Shown here one piece after another: positions 43,861 through 53,609 of a DNA stretch of 64,000 nt (position 1 is the stretch's first letter; each line of letters starts with the position of its first letter). The DNA lies in the NCBI RefSeq assembly GCF_025685565.1, contig NZ_JAGSYE010000002.1:434001-498000 (forward strand). The letters are read 5' to 3'. The stretch comes from Granulicella aggregans (GTDB taxonomy: Bacteria; Acidobacteriota; Terriglobia; Terriglobales; Acidobacteriaceae). The notes under the pieces are model-generated. The model made no database searches, was not told the origin of the DNA, and was given only the letters and a program-made list of their open reading frames with translations. The position numbers were made by a program, and so were the translations under genes.

Positions 43861-46575
43861 ATGCCAACCCGGAACTTCATCGCCGCCGCTATCCTGGTCT
43901 CCGGTGTTCTCTCGCTGGGGACCGCCGCCGCTCAGTCCGCATGCCGCGAGCACTTCAGCATCGCCACCGGCCAGGTCATGGACAGCACCGGTGCGCTCAT
44001 CGCCGACGCGACCCTCAAAATCAACGGAAGCGTTGAGATTCTCCACACAACGCGCGACGGCCGCTTCACCACCGCCTGCCTTCCCGACGGCACCTACAGC
44101 GTCACCATCGACGCCGACGGCTTCGAGACCGCTACCCATAGTCTTGAGGTGGGCCCAGGTGCTCGCGCGTTCTCCGTCCGCCTCAAGGTTCTCACCGTCA
44201 ACACCGAGGTCGACGCCGCCCCCGACAGCTCCGGTGTCTCGAGCGAAGACATCGCCGGTTCCCGCACCCTCAAGACTGTTGACATCTCCCAGCTCGCCGA
44301 CGATCCAGACGAGTTCAGCCGCCAGCTCCAGGTTCTCGCCGCAGCCGCTGGTGGCGCTCCCGGCGCGGCTATTGTTACTGTCGATGGCTTCCAGAACGGG
44401 GGCCAGATTCCCCCCAAGTCAGCAATCGCCTTCATCCGCGTCAACCCTGACCTCTTCTCCGCCGAGTACGCCCGCCCCCCATACCGAGGCGGGCGCGTCG
44501 AGATCTATACCAAACCCGGCCAGTCGAAGTTCCACGGCGCTCTGTTCACCACCCAGTCCGCCGGCTTCATGAACGCCGAAGACCCGTTCTCGCCCAGCCG
44601 TGCCGCCATCGGCAAGCAGCGCTACGGCTTCGAACTGAGCGGCCCCATCGCGAAGAACCGCAGCGACTTTGCTCTCGCCCTCGAACATCGCCAGATCAGC
44701 CAGTTCGCCGTCGTCGACGCCGTTACCCTCAACTCGTCGGGCACTGAAACTCCCGTCTCCGCCAACGTCGCCGCCCCGCGCTCGCTCTGGGAGGCCAGCG
44801 CTCGCTTCGGCTATCTCCTAAGCCCCAAGAACAACCTCACGGCAACCTACACCGCCAACGTCAACGGACTCTCGAACCAGGGCGTGGGCGGCAACGTCCT
44901 CGCCGAGGCCGGCTACAACACCAATCAATCCGAACAGGTCTTCCAGGTCTCTAACCTCCAAACTCTCTCAGCCACTCTCGTCCACGAGACCCGCGTCGGC
45001 TACACCTGGCGCTATCGCACCGACACGCCCATCTCCACGGCTCCATCGTTACAGGTCGGCGGCGCGTTCATCGGCGGCGGCGTCACCACGGGCTACCTCC
45101 GCTCCCACGAGCGCGACCTCGAAGTCGACGACGACATCATGTGCACCTATGGCAAACACAGCCTCAAGGCCGGCCTCGAACTGCTCGACACCTCGCTCAA
45201 CGACACCCAGCCCGCCGGCTTCAACGGCACCTACATCTTCGGCGGCGGCGCCGCTCCCGCGCTCGATGGCTCCGGCACCTCCACCATTACCGGCCTCGAA
45301 CAGTACCGCCGCACCCTGCTCAACCTTCCCGGCGGCACACCCACTCAGTTCAACATCACCACGGGAACACCCGCTGTCTCGCTGAACCAGCTTCAGGCCG
45401 TCCTATACGCTCAGGACCAGTGGAAGCTTCGCCCCCGCCTTCAGCTCTCACTTGGCCTGCGCTGGGCCATGCAGAACAACCCCACCACCATCGGGAACGC
45501 AGGGCCGCGTCTCGGCCTCGCCTGGTCGCCTGACCGCAAGCAGAAGACCGTCTTTCACCTCCGCTCCGGCCTCTTCTACGGTGTCGTCGATCCCCAGACT
45601 GTCCTCGCCGACCGCCAGCTCAACGGCACCATCCAGACCCAGTTCCAGATCAACAATCCCGCCTATGGCTCCCCTCTCAACACCGGCACTTCAACCATTA
45701 CCACCCTCCGCGCTCCACTGCCCGGCCTTACCCAGGTTCCGTCCCTGCAATCTCATCTCGGCGTCGAGCACGACTTCCCCCGCCACTGGCACGTTCAGAG
45801 CAACCTGTACCTCGTCCACGCCTGGGACATCACGCGTTCCCGCAACATCAACCCACCGCTAGGCGACTCACCCACTGGCACGCGCCCCATTCAGCCCAAC
45901 CTGAACCTCTTCCAGTTCCAGCAGACCGGCCGCCTCGGCGGCAACGTCCTCTTCGTCGGCGTCGACCAGCACAGCCTCAAGAAGCTCCAGATCTTCGCCG
46001 GCTACGTCCGCATGGATCTTCGCGGCAACGCCGACTCCGACACCTTCTTCCCCCAGAACGGTCTCTCCGGCAGCGGCGAACTCGCCCGCCCCTCATGGGA
46101 GGCCACGCACCAGCTCATCGCCTTCACCAACTACGTCCTCCCTCGCGGCGCGAACCTCTCCTTCCAGTTCAACGCCGCCTCCGGCCTTCCCTACAACGTC
46201 ACCACCGGCTTCGACAACAACGGCGATGGTGTGTTCAACGACCGCCCCGTCTACGCCGTAGCATCGAGCGCCACCGTCTACAACACCGCCTTCGGCTCCC
46301 TCTCACCCACTGGCACCGGCGCCTTCCTCGGCCGCAATGCCGGCACGCTTCCTTGGAACGTCCATCTCGACACCAACCTCAGCCGCACCTTCAAGCTCCC
46401 TCACTCAACCGGCAAAGAAGGCCAGTCGCTCGCAATCAATCTGCGCTCGACGAACCTGCTCAACCACAACAACGTCCTCGCCGTCGGCGGTGTCCTCGGC
46501 TCTCCTCTCTTCGGCCAGGCCTATCAATCCGACCCCGGTCGCCGCGTCGAAGCCGGCCTCCGCTGGAGCTTCTAA
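43861..46575 (+). CDS. TonB-dependent receptor with N-terminal carboxypeptidase-regulatory-like domain
   Basis: A signal peptide (to about residue 25) is followed by a CarboxypepD_reg-like beta-sandwich (about 30-110: ATGQVMDSTGALIADATLKI, TTRDGRFTTACLPDGTYSVT), a plug domain (about 140-230) and a barrel with alternating aromatic strands, ending in KVEAGLRWSF-like RVEAGLRWSF, the terminal outer-membrane signal. At 904 residues it is shorter than the usual ~1100-residue acidobacterial OmpA-like receptors. It imports an unknown ligand, probably in an operon with the next gene. Confidence 0.88.
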   Translation: MPTRNFIAAAILVSGVLSLGTAAAQSACREHFSIATGQVMDSTGALIADATLKINGSVEILHTTRDGRFTTACLPDGTYSVTIDADGFETATHSLEVGPGARAFSVRLKVLTVNTEVDAAPDSSGVSSEDIAGSRTLKTVDISQLADDPDEFSRQLQVLAAAAGGAPGAAIVTVDGFQNGGQIPPKSAIAFIRVNPDLFSAEYARPPYRGGRVEIYTKPGQSKFHGALFTTQSAGFMNAEDPFSPSRAAIGKQRYGFELSGPIAKNRSDFALALEHRQISQFAVVDAVTLNSSGTETPVSANVAAPRSLWEASARFGYLLSPKNNLTATYTANVNGLSNQGVGGNVLAEAGYNTNQSEQVFQVSNLQTLSATLVHETRVGYTWRYRTDTPISTAPSLQVGGAFIGGGVTTGYLRSHERDLEVDDDIMCTYGKHSLKAGLELLDTSLNDTQPAGFNGTYIFGGGAAPALDGSGTSTITGLEQYRRTLLNLPGGTPTQFNITTGTPAVSLNQLQAVLYAQDQWKLRPRLQLSLGLRWAMQNNPTTIGNAGPRLGLAWSPDRKQKTVFHLRSGLFYGVVDPQTVLADRQLNGTIQTQFQINNPAYGSPLNTGTSTITTLRAPLPGLTQVPSLQSHLGVEHDFPRHWHVQSNLYLVHAWDITRSRNINPPLGDSPTGTRPIQPNLNLFQFQQTGRLGGNVLFVGVDQHSLKKLQIFAGYVRMDLRGNADSDTFFPQNGLSGSGELARPSWEATHQLIAFTNYVLPRGANLSFQFNAASGLPYNVTTGFDNNGDGVFNDRPVYAVASSATVYNTAFGSLSPTGTGAFLGRNAGTLPWNVHLDTNLSRTFKLPHSTGKEGQSLAINLRSTNLLNHNNVLAVGGVLGSPLFGQAYQSDPGRRVEAGLRWSF

Positions 46576-46661
46576 AGCGCCGTCTCAAAGCGCTAAGAAA
46601 CCACACGAGCGACCCATTTCAACACTCAACCGCACTCCAAACGAAGACCAAGGAGCCCACC

Positions 46662-47828
46662 ATGAAACGCCTCGCCGCCACCCTCGCCACCGCGTCCCTC
46701 GTTCTCGCCTCCACCACCCCTATCGACGCTCTTCAAGCCCAAGCACCCGCGCCCGAAGCCTCAACAGCCCCGATCGCTCCGCCCATGCTCCCTATCATGA
46801 CCAGCTACCGCTATTGGCCCGTGCAGTTCGTGCAGTTCGTCGGCCCCGAACTTCCGTATTCCATGATCGAGCTCGACGTCGACCCTGCCAACGCTAAGCA
46901 CCCACTGCTCTATGTCACCCTCACCGACCGTGCGACGAGCAAGCGCATCCATTACGCCAGCGACGAAGGGCTTATCGCCTCCGCCACCGCACAGGGGGAA
47001 GAAGCCCACAAGACCGCGCTCGCCTTCGAGCAGGCCGATACCGAGAACGTCGGCAGCATCTCCACCCTGCGCTTCGCCATGGCCGACGGCAAGCCCCTGG
47101 AGTGGCGCTTCGTCCAGGGCTCCGACATCTCAGAACAAGGCAGCGGCCTCACTGCCCTCGCCGAGTCTAAGATCCCCATCTTCGCCTACCGCGAACTCGG
47201 CGCCCTTGCCGGGGAAGGCACCGCACTCCAGGTCGGCACCACAGTTAGCGTCGCCTCTGTCTGGAGCGAGTACAGCCACCCGCCCTACTTCATCCCTTAC
47301 CACGGTGCCGAGACCGAGAGCGCTCACACCCTCGTCTTCATCCCAGGCCAGCAGACCTGGACAACCATCTCCGCCCCCGCCGCACTGACGGCCGGCGCAA
47401 CCTGGGAGCTCGACGACGAGCACGGCAATCATCGCTCCATCCACATCGACAAGGTTGACGGGCCAAACCTCACAGTCACCTCTACTGACCGCTTCTCTCC
47501 CTCGGTCCACTGCACGCTCGACGTTACCCGTACCGGCGACATCTGGGCGATCAACCGCGTCCACTTCTCACCCATCCGCGACGGCGAAAAGCATGCCCTC
47601 ACCCTTCAATTCACCACCCCGCTCACGCCGACAGCCGACCACGTCGAAGTCTCACTCCTGGTCGGCAAGAAGAAGACCATCGCCACCGGCCTCATCACCG
47701 CAGCCGACACCCCCGACCACGCCCCGGCTCTTACCTTCTCCACGCCCACATGGCTCGCCGGAAAGAAGATGACCGAAGTCAGCACCGCCAGCAGCGGCAC
47801 GGTGACACTTACCTCCCATCCGTTATAG
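46662..47828 (+). CDS. Secreted hypothetical protein encoded with the TonB receptor
   Basis: The 388-residue product has a signal peptide (MKRLAATLATASLVLASTTP). The mature part is beta-rich, with EYSHPPYFIPYHGAETESAH, TLVFIPGQQTWTTISAPA and FSPSVHCTLDVTRTG; no membrane helix or known motif is seen. AAGGAG lies 8 bases before the ATG. It starts 86 bases after the receptor and may be a periplasmic or surface partner. No family recognised. Confidence 0.7.
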   Translation: MKRLAATLATASLVLASTTPIDALQAQAPAPEASTAPIAPPMLPIMTSYRYWPVQFVQFVGPELPYSMIELDVDPANAKHPLLYVTLTDRATSKRIHYASDEGLIASATAQGEEAHKTALAFEQADTENVGSISTLRFAMADGKPLEWRFVQGSDISEQGSGLTALAESKIPIFAYRELGALAGEGTALQVGTTVSVASVWSEYSHPPYFIPYHGAETESAHTLVFIPGQQTWTTISAPAALTAGATWELDDEHGNHRSIHIDKVDGPNLTVTSTDRFSPSVHCTLDVTRTGDIWAINRVHFSPIRDGEKHALTLQFTTPLTPTADHVEVSLLVGKKKTIATGLITAADTPDHAPALTFSTPTWLAGKKMTEVSTASSGTVTLTSHPL

Positions 47829-48112
47829 TCGCGGTGTGTGAATAGTCCCCTTATAGAGGGGCGTGGCATCACAAATTGAACCCGAAATTGAGAAAGTAGA
47901 AAAGAAAAGGAACTTCTTGCAGAGAGAGGACTGCGAGTGGCGCAGAGTCGACGCAAGTAGTGTCCGGAGGTCATCGCTATTCCACCCAGCACGAACGCCA
48001 TCACGATGTTTGCTGTTTCTCCTGTCCAGTGTGTGACGCTGCCGTCAAGAAGAAGGCCGCGCCCCTCTTGCTCTCAACATAATCGAGAGTTCTTAGGACT
48101 GGACACTGGGTG
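47829..48112. other. Gene-poor stretch between two converging genes
   Basis: No gene is supported here. A small hairpin CCCCT-tatag-AGGGG (47847-47861) stands 18 bases after the previous stop and may end that transcript; the tract GCGCCCCTCTT near 48060 is partly complementary to it. The rest is unlike its neighbours in codon bias and may be decayed mobile DNA. Confidence 0.3.
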
Positions 48113-50209
48113 TCACACTCCGACAGTTCGAGTGACGGCAATCAGGCTGATGTCGTCTTCCTGGCCGAAACTTTGTGCGGCATCTGCAAGTGCCTTTACC
48201 GCACCGTTGTTCCGGAGTAGTTCAGCGACGCGCTCGAAACCGAACAACTCTCCCTTCTCGTTCGTCGCTTCGAGGATGCCGTCGGAGACCATGACCAGCT
48301 TGTCGTCGTCGGCGAGAGTGAAGTGCATGACGGAGAACTCCGCTCCGTCGATCATGCCGAGCGGGAGAGCGCCTTCCATGTCGAGCGGCTTGCCGTTGAG
48401 ATAAGGCGGCAGATGACCGGCGTTGGCGAGGGTGCACGTTCCGTCGGCGGCAATGCTGAGTGCAAGGCAGGTCGCCTGCGAGGCGTCGCGTCCGATGAGG
48501 CGTCGGTTGAGAGCTTCGAGGACGACGAGTGGACCGGAGTTCAGTTCCGCCGTGCTCCGGATGGCGCCGATGAGCAGGGCGACGGTCATGCCGGCCTGGA
48601 GGCCTTTGCCGGTGACGTCTCCGGCGACGATGAGGGTGCTTCCGGCCCCGTCGCTTCCGTCCGCAGGGTGCGGGATGATCTGGAAGAAGTCGCCGCCAAT
48701 CTGGCGGGCGGCGCGGTACTCGGTTTCGATCAGCAGGCCGGGGTAGACGGTGCGGGACTCTGGAAGGATGACCTGCTGGACCTCGGCGGCCTGCTGGATG
48801 TCGAGCGCCTGCTGGCGCTGCAGGCGCAGCGAGACGAACAGGCGCCGGAGCAGGAGGAAGAAGAGAGCGAGAACCAGCAGAAGTTGCGCCGCCGCGCCAA
48901 GGGTAAACTGCATCCCGAAGGGAAACCAGGCGTGCCGGATATGAAGGCCACCTAGTTCAGCCTGGAACGTTGCAACGTCGAGCACGAGGACGGCAGGAAG
49001 GGCGACCCATCCCTCGCGTCCCTGTTGGCGCACTCCGAGAACGACGACCAGCACCAGCAAGGCGAGAAAGCCCAGCCTGGCAGCCACCGAGAGCAGATGG
49101 AACTTGACCGCTAACGGGTGCGGGACGAGGCCAACGACGATTTCTTCGCCGAGAAAGTCGCCGGCCATGTAGAGCAGCGTCAGCAGAACCACAGCCTTCG
49201 GCAGCCAGACCGGCCGCTTCAACTGGAACCAGACCCACCAGACCATTAACCAGATGGCGAGGAGGAGCGGGAAGAAGAGACCGTTCACCAATAGGTTCAA
49301 CGTCACCTGGTTGATGAACTGGCTGAGGGTGCCGACTGTCTGAATGCTCATGTTACAGGCCGAGATCGCATAAACTATCGCGATCCAGTAGTAGACCTTG
49401 TCGGAGCGGTCGAAGATGGAGAGGCTGATGGATAGCACCATCAGCAGGCAGTAGAAAAGAACCTCGATGATGCTTATCGCCTGGAAGCGAACCTGTTCCA
49501 GCCAGCGGACCTGATAGCCGGCGGAGACCGCGCCTGCGTGGCCCAGGAGCGGAGCGGCATGGAAGCCGCCCGCGGCCGGTGCATATATGAGCGTGGCTGG
49601 TTCCATCCAGAGGCGGAAGGCGAGCACCTCGGTGCCATCGGCATTAGAAGCTCTATCTGAGGATGGGAGGGGGAAGAGCGTCGGCTGGCTGTAATAGACG
49701 CTGGGATGGCTGGTGGAGAAGTCACCGAAGCTACCCAGCAGGGTTCCGTTGGCGAAGACTTGGAAGCCGTCGTCCACATCGCTCGGCCCGGCGAGGGCGA
49801 GCTTTGTGCCGGCAAGGCTCTCTACCTTAACCCGGATACGGTACCAGGCATAGCCGGAGTAGCCTGGATGGCCGTGGGCTGTCCATCCAGGGACATAGCC
49901 TGAGAAGCCTACGACGGGGTCGAAGGAGCCGTTGGGCGGGGTGAGGTCGACGGTCTCCCAGTGGGAGTCGTCGAAGCCGGGCTTGGCCCATAGCGGTTGG
50001 TGCGTGGCGGGGTCGAGCGGCGAGTCGCCGATGCTGAACTTGTACGCCCCGTTCAGCGGAAAGATGGATTGGCCGAGGGTGATGTGGTCGACGCCGTCCG
50101 ATGGCTCAGCGGGCTTGGGCGCGGGCGATTGCGCGAGGGTGGTGAGGCAGAGGAGAGACAGAAAAAGAACAGAGAGTTGCTTCAGTGTGGGACGGGCGAA
50201 CTCGTTCAA
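48113..50209 (-). CDS. SpoIIE-type PP2C phosphatase with 7TM (DISM-like) sensor region
   Basis: The 698-residue protein has a signal peptide, an extracytoplasmic jellyroll (about 40-235, FDDSHWETVDLTPPNG, WYRIRVKVESLAGTKLAL), seven membrane helices (about 245-455), a coiled coil (LQRQQALDIQQAAEVQQVIL) and a SpoIIE/RsbU phosphatase domain (about 490-695) with ARQIGGDFFQ, AGDVTGKGLQAGM, LANAGHLPPYL and VMVSDGILEATN. All metal-binding acids are present. Such enzymes dephosphorylate anti-anti-sigma factors in partner-switch stress pathways; no such partner is in the window. Confidence 0.9.
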   Translation of the reverse strand: MNEFARPTLKQLSVLFLSLLCLTTLAQSPAPKPAEPSDGVDHITLGQSIFPLNGAYKFSIGDSPLDPATHQPLWAKPGFDDSHWETVDLTPPNGSFDPVVGFSGYVPGWTAHGHPGYSGYAWYRIRVKVESLAGTKLALAGPSDVDDGFQVFANGTLLGSFGDFSTSHPSVYYSQPTLFPLPSSDRASNADGTEVLAFRLWMEPATLIYAPAAGGFHAAPLLGHAGAVSAGYQVRWLEQVRFQAISIIEVLFYCLLMVLSISLSIFDRSDKVYYWIAIVYAISACNMSIQTVGTLSQFINQVTLNLLVNGLFFPLLLAIWLMVWWVWFQLKRPVWLPKAVVLLTLLYMAGDFLGEEIVVGLVPHPLAVKFHLLSVAARLGFLALLVLVVVLGVRQQGREGWVALPAVLVLDVATFQAELGGLHIRHAWFPFGMQFTLGAAAQLLLVLALFFLLLRRLFVSLRLQRQQALDIQQAAEVQQVILPESRTVYPGLLIETEYRAARQIGGDFFQIIPHPADGSDGAGSTLIVAGDVTGKGLQAGMTVALLIGAIRSTAELNSGPLVVLEALNRRLIGRDASQATCLALSIAADGTCTLANAGHLPPYLNGKPLDMEGALPLGMIDGAEFSVMHFTLADDDKLVMVSDGILEATNEKGELFGFERVAELLRNNGAVKALADAAQSFGQEDDISLIAVTRTVGV

Positions 50210-50240
50210 GGGGCTTGATCCTCATCCGTACTATAACCAT

Positions 50241-50525
50241 TTATGGAAGAAGGACAGTAGTTTGATCCTGAGAGGCGCACGTGCCGTATTCCATACGCAC
50301 GAACGGGCCAAAGTTTATCCCGGTCTGCCAAACTGCGGCGGCGGTGATCCACGAGTAGGCGATGCCCATCACGGCGACGTGCCACTGCTGGGTGGAGACG
50401 CCGATCGAGAAGGTCAACATGCCGAGCTGGACGGCCCAGCGGCGGCGGCGGCCGCTCGGGATCTTCTGAAACTCGCCGGAGTCGGCGGCTAGGCACTGTT
50501 CGTAACTAGGGTCTATCAACCCTGG
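50241..50525 (-). pseudogene. Small membrane-protein fragment of unknown family
   Basis: The minus-strand reading GEFQKIPSGRRRRWAVQLGM then LTFSIGVSTQQWHVAVMGIA and YSWITAAAVWQ contains two probable membrane helices after a basic segment. It has no good start or ribosome-binding site and ends in unrelated sequence. It is probably a leftover of a larger gene lost in this decayed region. Confidence 0.3.
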
Positions 50526-50580
50526 AATAACTCCATTAAATACAGAGAAATAGTGCATGAAGAGGGTCAGACACGGGGTA

Positions 50581-50658
50581 AAACGTGGGCGGGAGCGACT
50601 CCTGTGCTCCGCACTTGCTGCGTCGGCTCCGTCGCGCTGGTCGCTCCCGGCCACGTTT
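50581..50658. repeat. Long inverted repeat (19-bp arms)
   Basis: AAACGTGGGCGGGAGCGAC (50581-50599) and GTCGCTCCCGGCCACGTTT (50640-50658) are complementary in 18 of 19 positions around a 40-base loop. It has no T-tract. The stretch from 50526 to 51132 otherwise holds no supportable gene. It may be a small non-autonomous element or a boundary of the degenerate accessory region. Confidence 0.6.
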
Positions 50659-51132
50659 CACCAGACGCAACAGCGGGTACCGAAGCAGTACAAACGAAGG
50701 ACAAAGAATGGCCGTATCGGAGGCCCAAGGGGGAACAACCATGAGCAGACCTAAGATGCTGGCGGCCTCGACCCAGGCCGGGCGTTCGCGTAGCAGAAAT
50801 GGCCTTCTTGAAGGATTCCGTTCCGCGAGGAGAGGGATCATGAACTGTCAGGTCAAGAGGCGTTTGGTTAAACTTAGAAGAACAAAACACCAGGCCACAC
50901 GCTTGCTGCGCAGGGCGTCCGGGGCGAGATGCCGGAGCGATCCGTCCTAACGTCCGAGCTCTGGCACTAAGGTCGTTTCGATGAGTTGGTGGATCTCCTC
51001 GCAGCACTAGAGGATACTAAAAGGTGGATCACACGCTCCTCACCGCCGCCCTCGGCGGACCATTGCGACCGCTTGGATTGCCCGGCTTGAAATGTGCCAG
51101 AGGAGAAGAGAGACACTGGACAAGGAGAGCAT

Positions 51133-51451
51133 ATGGGACGAGGCAAGAAGTACCAACCTGAGCAGGTGGTAAATCTGTTGCGGCAGATCGAGGTGGCGGA
51201 TCGCGAACGGGAAGACGACAGCACTGGCGTGTAAAGAAGCGGAAATCGTGGAGCAGACGTACTTCCGTTGGCGCAAGGAGTATGGCGGCTTGCAGGTGGA
51301 GCAGGCGAAGCGGCTGAAGGAGTTGGAGCAAGAGAACTCAACGCTGAAGCGCCTGGTCGCGAACCTGAGCCTGGACAACCTTGTGTTGAAGGACTTCGCC
51401 TCGGGAAATGTATGGTCCGCTCCGCTTTTGCAAGCGCAGGTTTGCTTCTGA
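51133..51451 (+). pseudogene. IS3-family transposase OrfA remnant, frameshifted
   Basis: ATG 51133 begins MGRGKKYQPEQVVNLLRQIE, the N-terminus of IS3-family OrfA (IS407-like group). One extra base near 51198 shifts the frame; the protein continues as ACKEAEIVEQTYFRWRKEYG then GLQVEQAKRLKELEQENSTL and KRLVANLSLDNLVLKDFASGN. The HTH and leucine-zipper parts are thus present in two frames. OrfB (DDE domain) is absent downstream and no inverted ends could be recognised. An AAGGAG site precedes the ATG. Confidence 0.8.
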
Positions 51452-51732
51452 CACATAGCGGTTTGCATAAGTGTATCCGGCCTCTCGCGAGTATGCCGCT
51501 CTTGGCAACCAGGCCATGATGAGATCCGCGCATGCCGTTCCCAATAACTTGGTTCGTTCTTGAAGAAGACCGGTTTCCCGAGCGGGTTTACAGCAAGCCG
51601 ATCGACCGTTGTGTCATCCGTTTTCTGCACGGCAAAATTAGGAAGAGCTTTTGTCAGGCATCAGCCCCGCGATAGATCGGGCACTCCACAAAGCGCGTCG
51701 CCAATGTCATGATTGACGCTCTACTCTCTGGG
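51452..51732. other. Gene-free stretch behind the IS remnant
   Basis: I see no gene, tRNA or repeat here. It is probably decayed flank of the insertion sequence or the deleted end of the helicase locus. Confidence 0.3.
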
Positions 51733-53296
51733 CTACCGCCCCTTTTCCACGCGGGGAGATCCCGTTGGTATGGTTTCGCAGGATCCCTGCATACGGGCAT
51801 ACGTCATCAGTTGGCTCTTGTCCGTTTTTAGTGCTGCGTCTATCTTCGATCCTCGGCGGGAAAATGGCAGCGCCGCAAACATCTCATCCGCCAGTTCGTC
51901 GCTGGTCCGAAGTTTACCGTCGGATTGGACCCATCCAAGCAGCGCTTTCAATTCGTCGCTCGTGTATTCCGCTATAGAAGCTCGTACCGGAATGGGAGCA
52001 GTGACGGAACTTCGACGACTCGGCTCCGTGGATGGAGCGCTTGGGCTTGGGGCCATGGTGTCTTATGGTTGCGGCAACCTAGGCGGTCTCGGTAGGTCAC
52101 TCGCCACCACAGCCTTTTGAAAGGCCTGAACGGCACGCTCCACTTCCTCGTGCCGTCGCATGAAACAATCCGTCGACCAGATACGGTGGAAGGTCCAGCC
52201 GAGGTTTTCGAGCTGCTGCTGGCGAAGCCGGTCTCGATCACGAGCCGTGTAGCGGGAATGGTAGGTCGCTCCATCGCATCGATCGCCAAGACGAACTTGC
52301 CGGGTTGGGTCGGGTGAGACGCCGCCAAGTCAATTCGAAACTTCGAGCACCCGACCTGCGGGACGATCGTCATTCCTTTTGCAGAGAGGGCCTCGTAAAC
52401 GTCGGCCTCGAAGTCATTCATGGGTTCGCTGGTCATCTCACCGTGGGACAAGAGTGCGCCGCCCGAACTTGCATATTGGAGGTAGTTCTTCAAGAACTCA
52501 AGCCCCGTACCAGGTCGAACCTGAGTGCTGTTGATGTCGCTATAAACGAAGGAAGACACCACGATGACCTGTTCCTTGGCACGCGTGGCGGCAACGTTAA
52601 GGCGTCGGCGGCCCCCGGCTGACAGAATGGGCCCGAAGCGCAGCGGAAGATTCCCGGCCCTGTCTTTCCCATAACCGACGGTGAGAATGATGACGTCCCG
52701 CTCGTCTCCCTGCACTCTCTCCAAGTTCTTCACGAAAAACCGTTCCGGTCGATCTGTATCGAAGAAGCTCGCCAGTGTGGGGTGACGAGCAACCTCGCGA
52801 TCAAGCAGAGCTTGAATCCGGTTTGCATGCTTGATGCCCATTGTTATGACGCCCAACGTACGACCGGGTTGGGTGCGTGCGTGATGGAGGACGAGTTCCA
52901 CAACCTTCTGGACTTCGCCGCCCGAGCTGTCTTCCTGCCCGTCCGAACTCGGGATGGTATCGACGAAAACGTGAGACATCGCGGCGCTTCCGCCCGGTCC
53001 AGGAAACGTGACCAGTCGGTCGTCGTACATATGGTGATTGAAGAACGAGATGAGTGATTCGTCGCGACTTCGATAGTGCCAGTTGAGATGGAAGCCCTTA
53101 ACGAACGGGATCATCATGTCGAGCAGGCTCTCGTATGCGGTCGCGTCACCGTCCTCGTCCTCATCCTCGTCTTCGTCGGACGCAGCAAAGAACGCGGTAG
53201 GCGGCAGTTGCTTGTTGTCTCCAGCGACAATGACGCGCTGGGTTCTTGTGCAGGAGGTAGCCGAGTTCTGTTGCAGGCTGATGGTTGGTCGAAATC
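51733..53296 (-). pseudogene. Broken DUF4011/AAA_12-type helicase with DUF559-like nuclease end
   Basis: On the minus strand VIVAGDNKQLPPTAFFAAS (about 53200-53250) and FHLNWHYRSRDESLISFFNH then LNVAATRAKEQVIVVSSF are helicase motifs of superfamily 1. FEADVYEALSAKGMTIVPQV starts a DUF559/Vsr-like domain. At about 52275 one base is lost: the domain continues in another frame as DGATYHSRYTARDRDRLRQQ and QLENLGWTFHRIWSTD. A TAA at 52063-52065 then interrupts the frame before the last part (EYTSDELKALLGWVQSDGKL). The Walker A half beyond 53296 is missing. Intact relatives are large proteins often found in defence islands; this copy is dead. Confidence 0.75.
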
Positions 53297-53609
53297 GTAA
53301 GGAGCATCGACCTCAGTTTAGTAGACGTAGCGGAGGGAGGCCCTTCGACTGCTGGATGCACCGTTAGCCGCCACGAGAGACCGGGCACAGCCCAGTTATT
53401 CCGCCACCCGCCTCGCTCAAATTCCGTTAGCCAGTCCCTAGCAGAATCCGAAGCTGCTCAAAACGATTTTGCGGAAGTGTCGATGAAACTTTGGCTCTTC
53501 AATGAGTGCATGGGCGATTTGGCGTCCACTAACCTTTGTGAGCAATAGCCTAACGAGTGGATCGCGATTGAATCGACGGCATAAGGTCGCCCGGCATAAG
53601 GATCTCCAG
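53297..53609. other. Decayed sequence between helicase remnant and hydrolase operon
   Basis: No complete gene is visible. A minus-strand reading RFNRDPLVRLLLTKVSGRQI then AHALIEEPKFHRHFRKIVLS (about 53440-53580) looks like protein-coding sequence but has no start and no family I recognise; it is probably a fragment. Confidence 0.25.
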
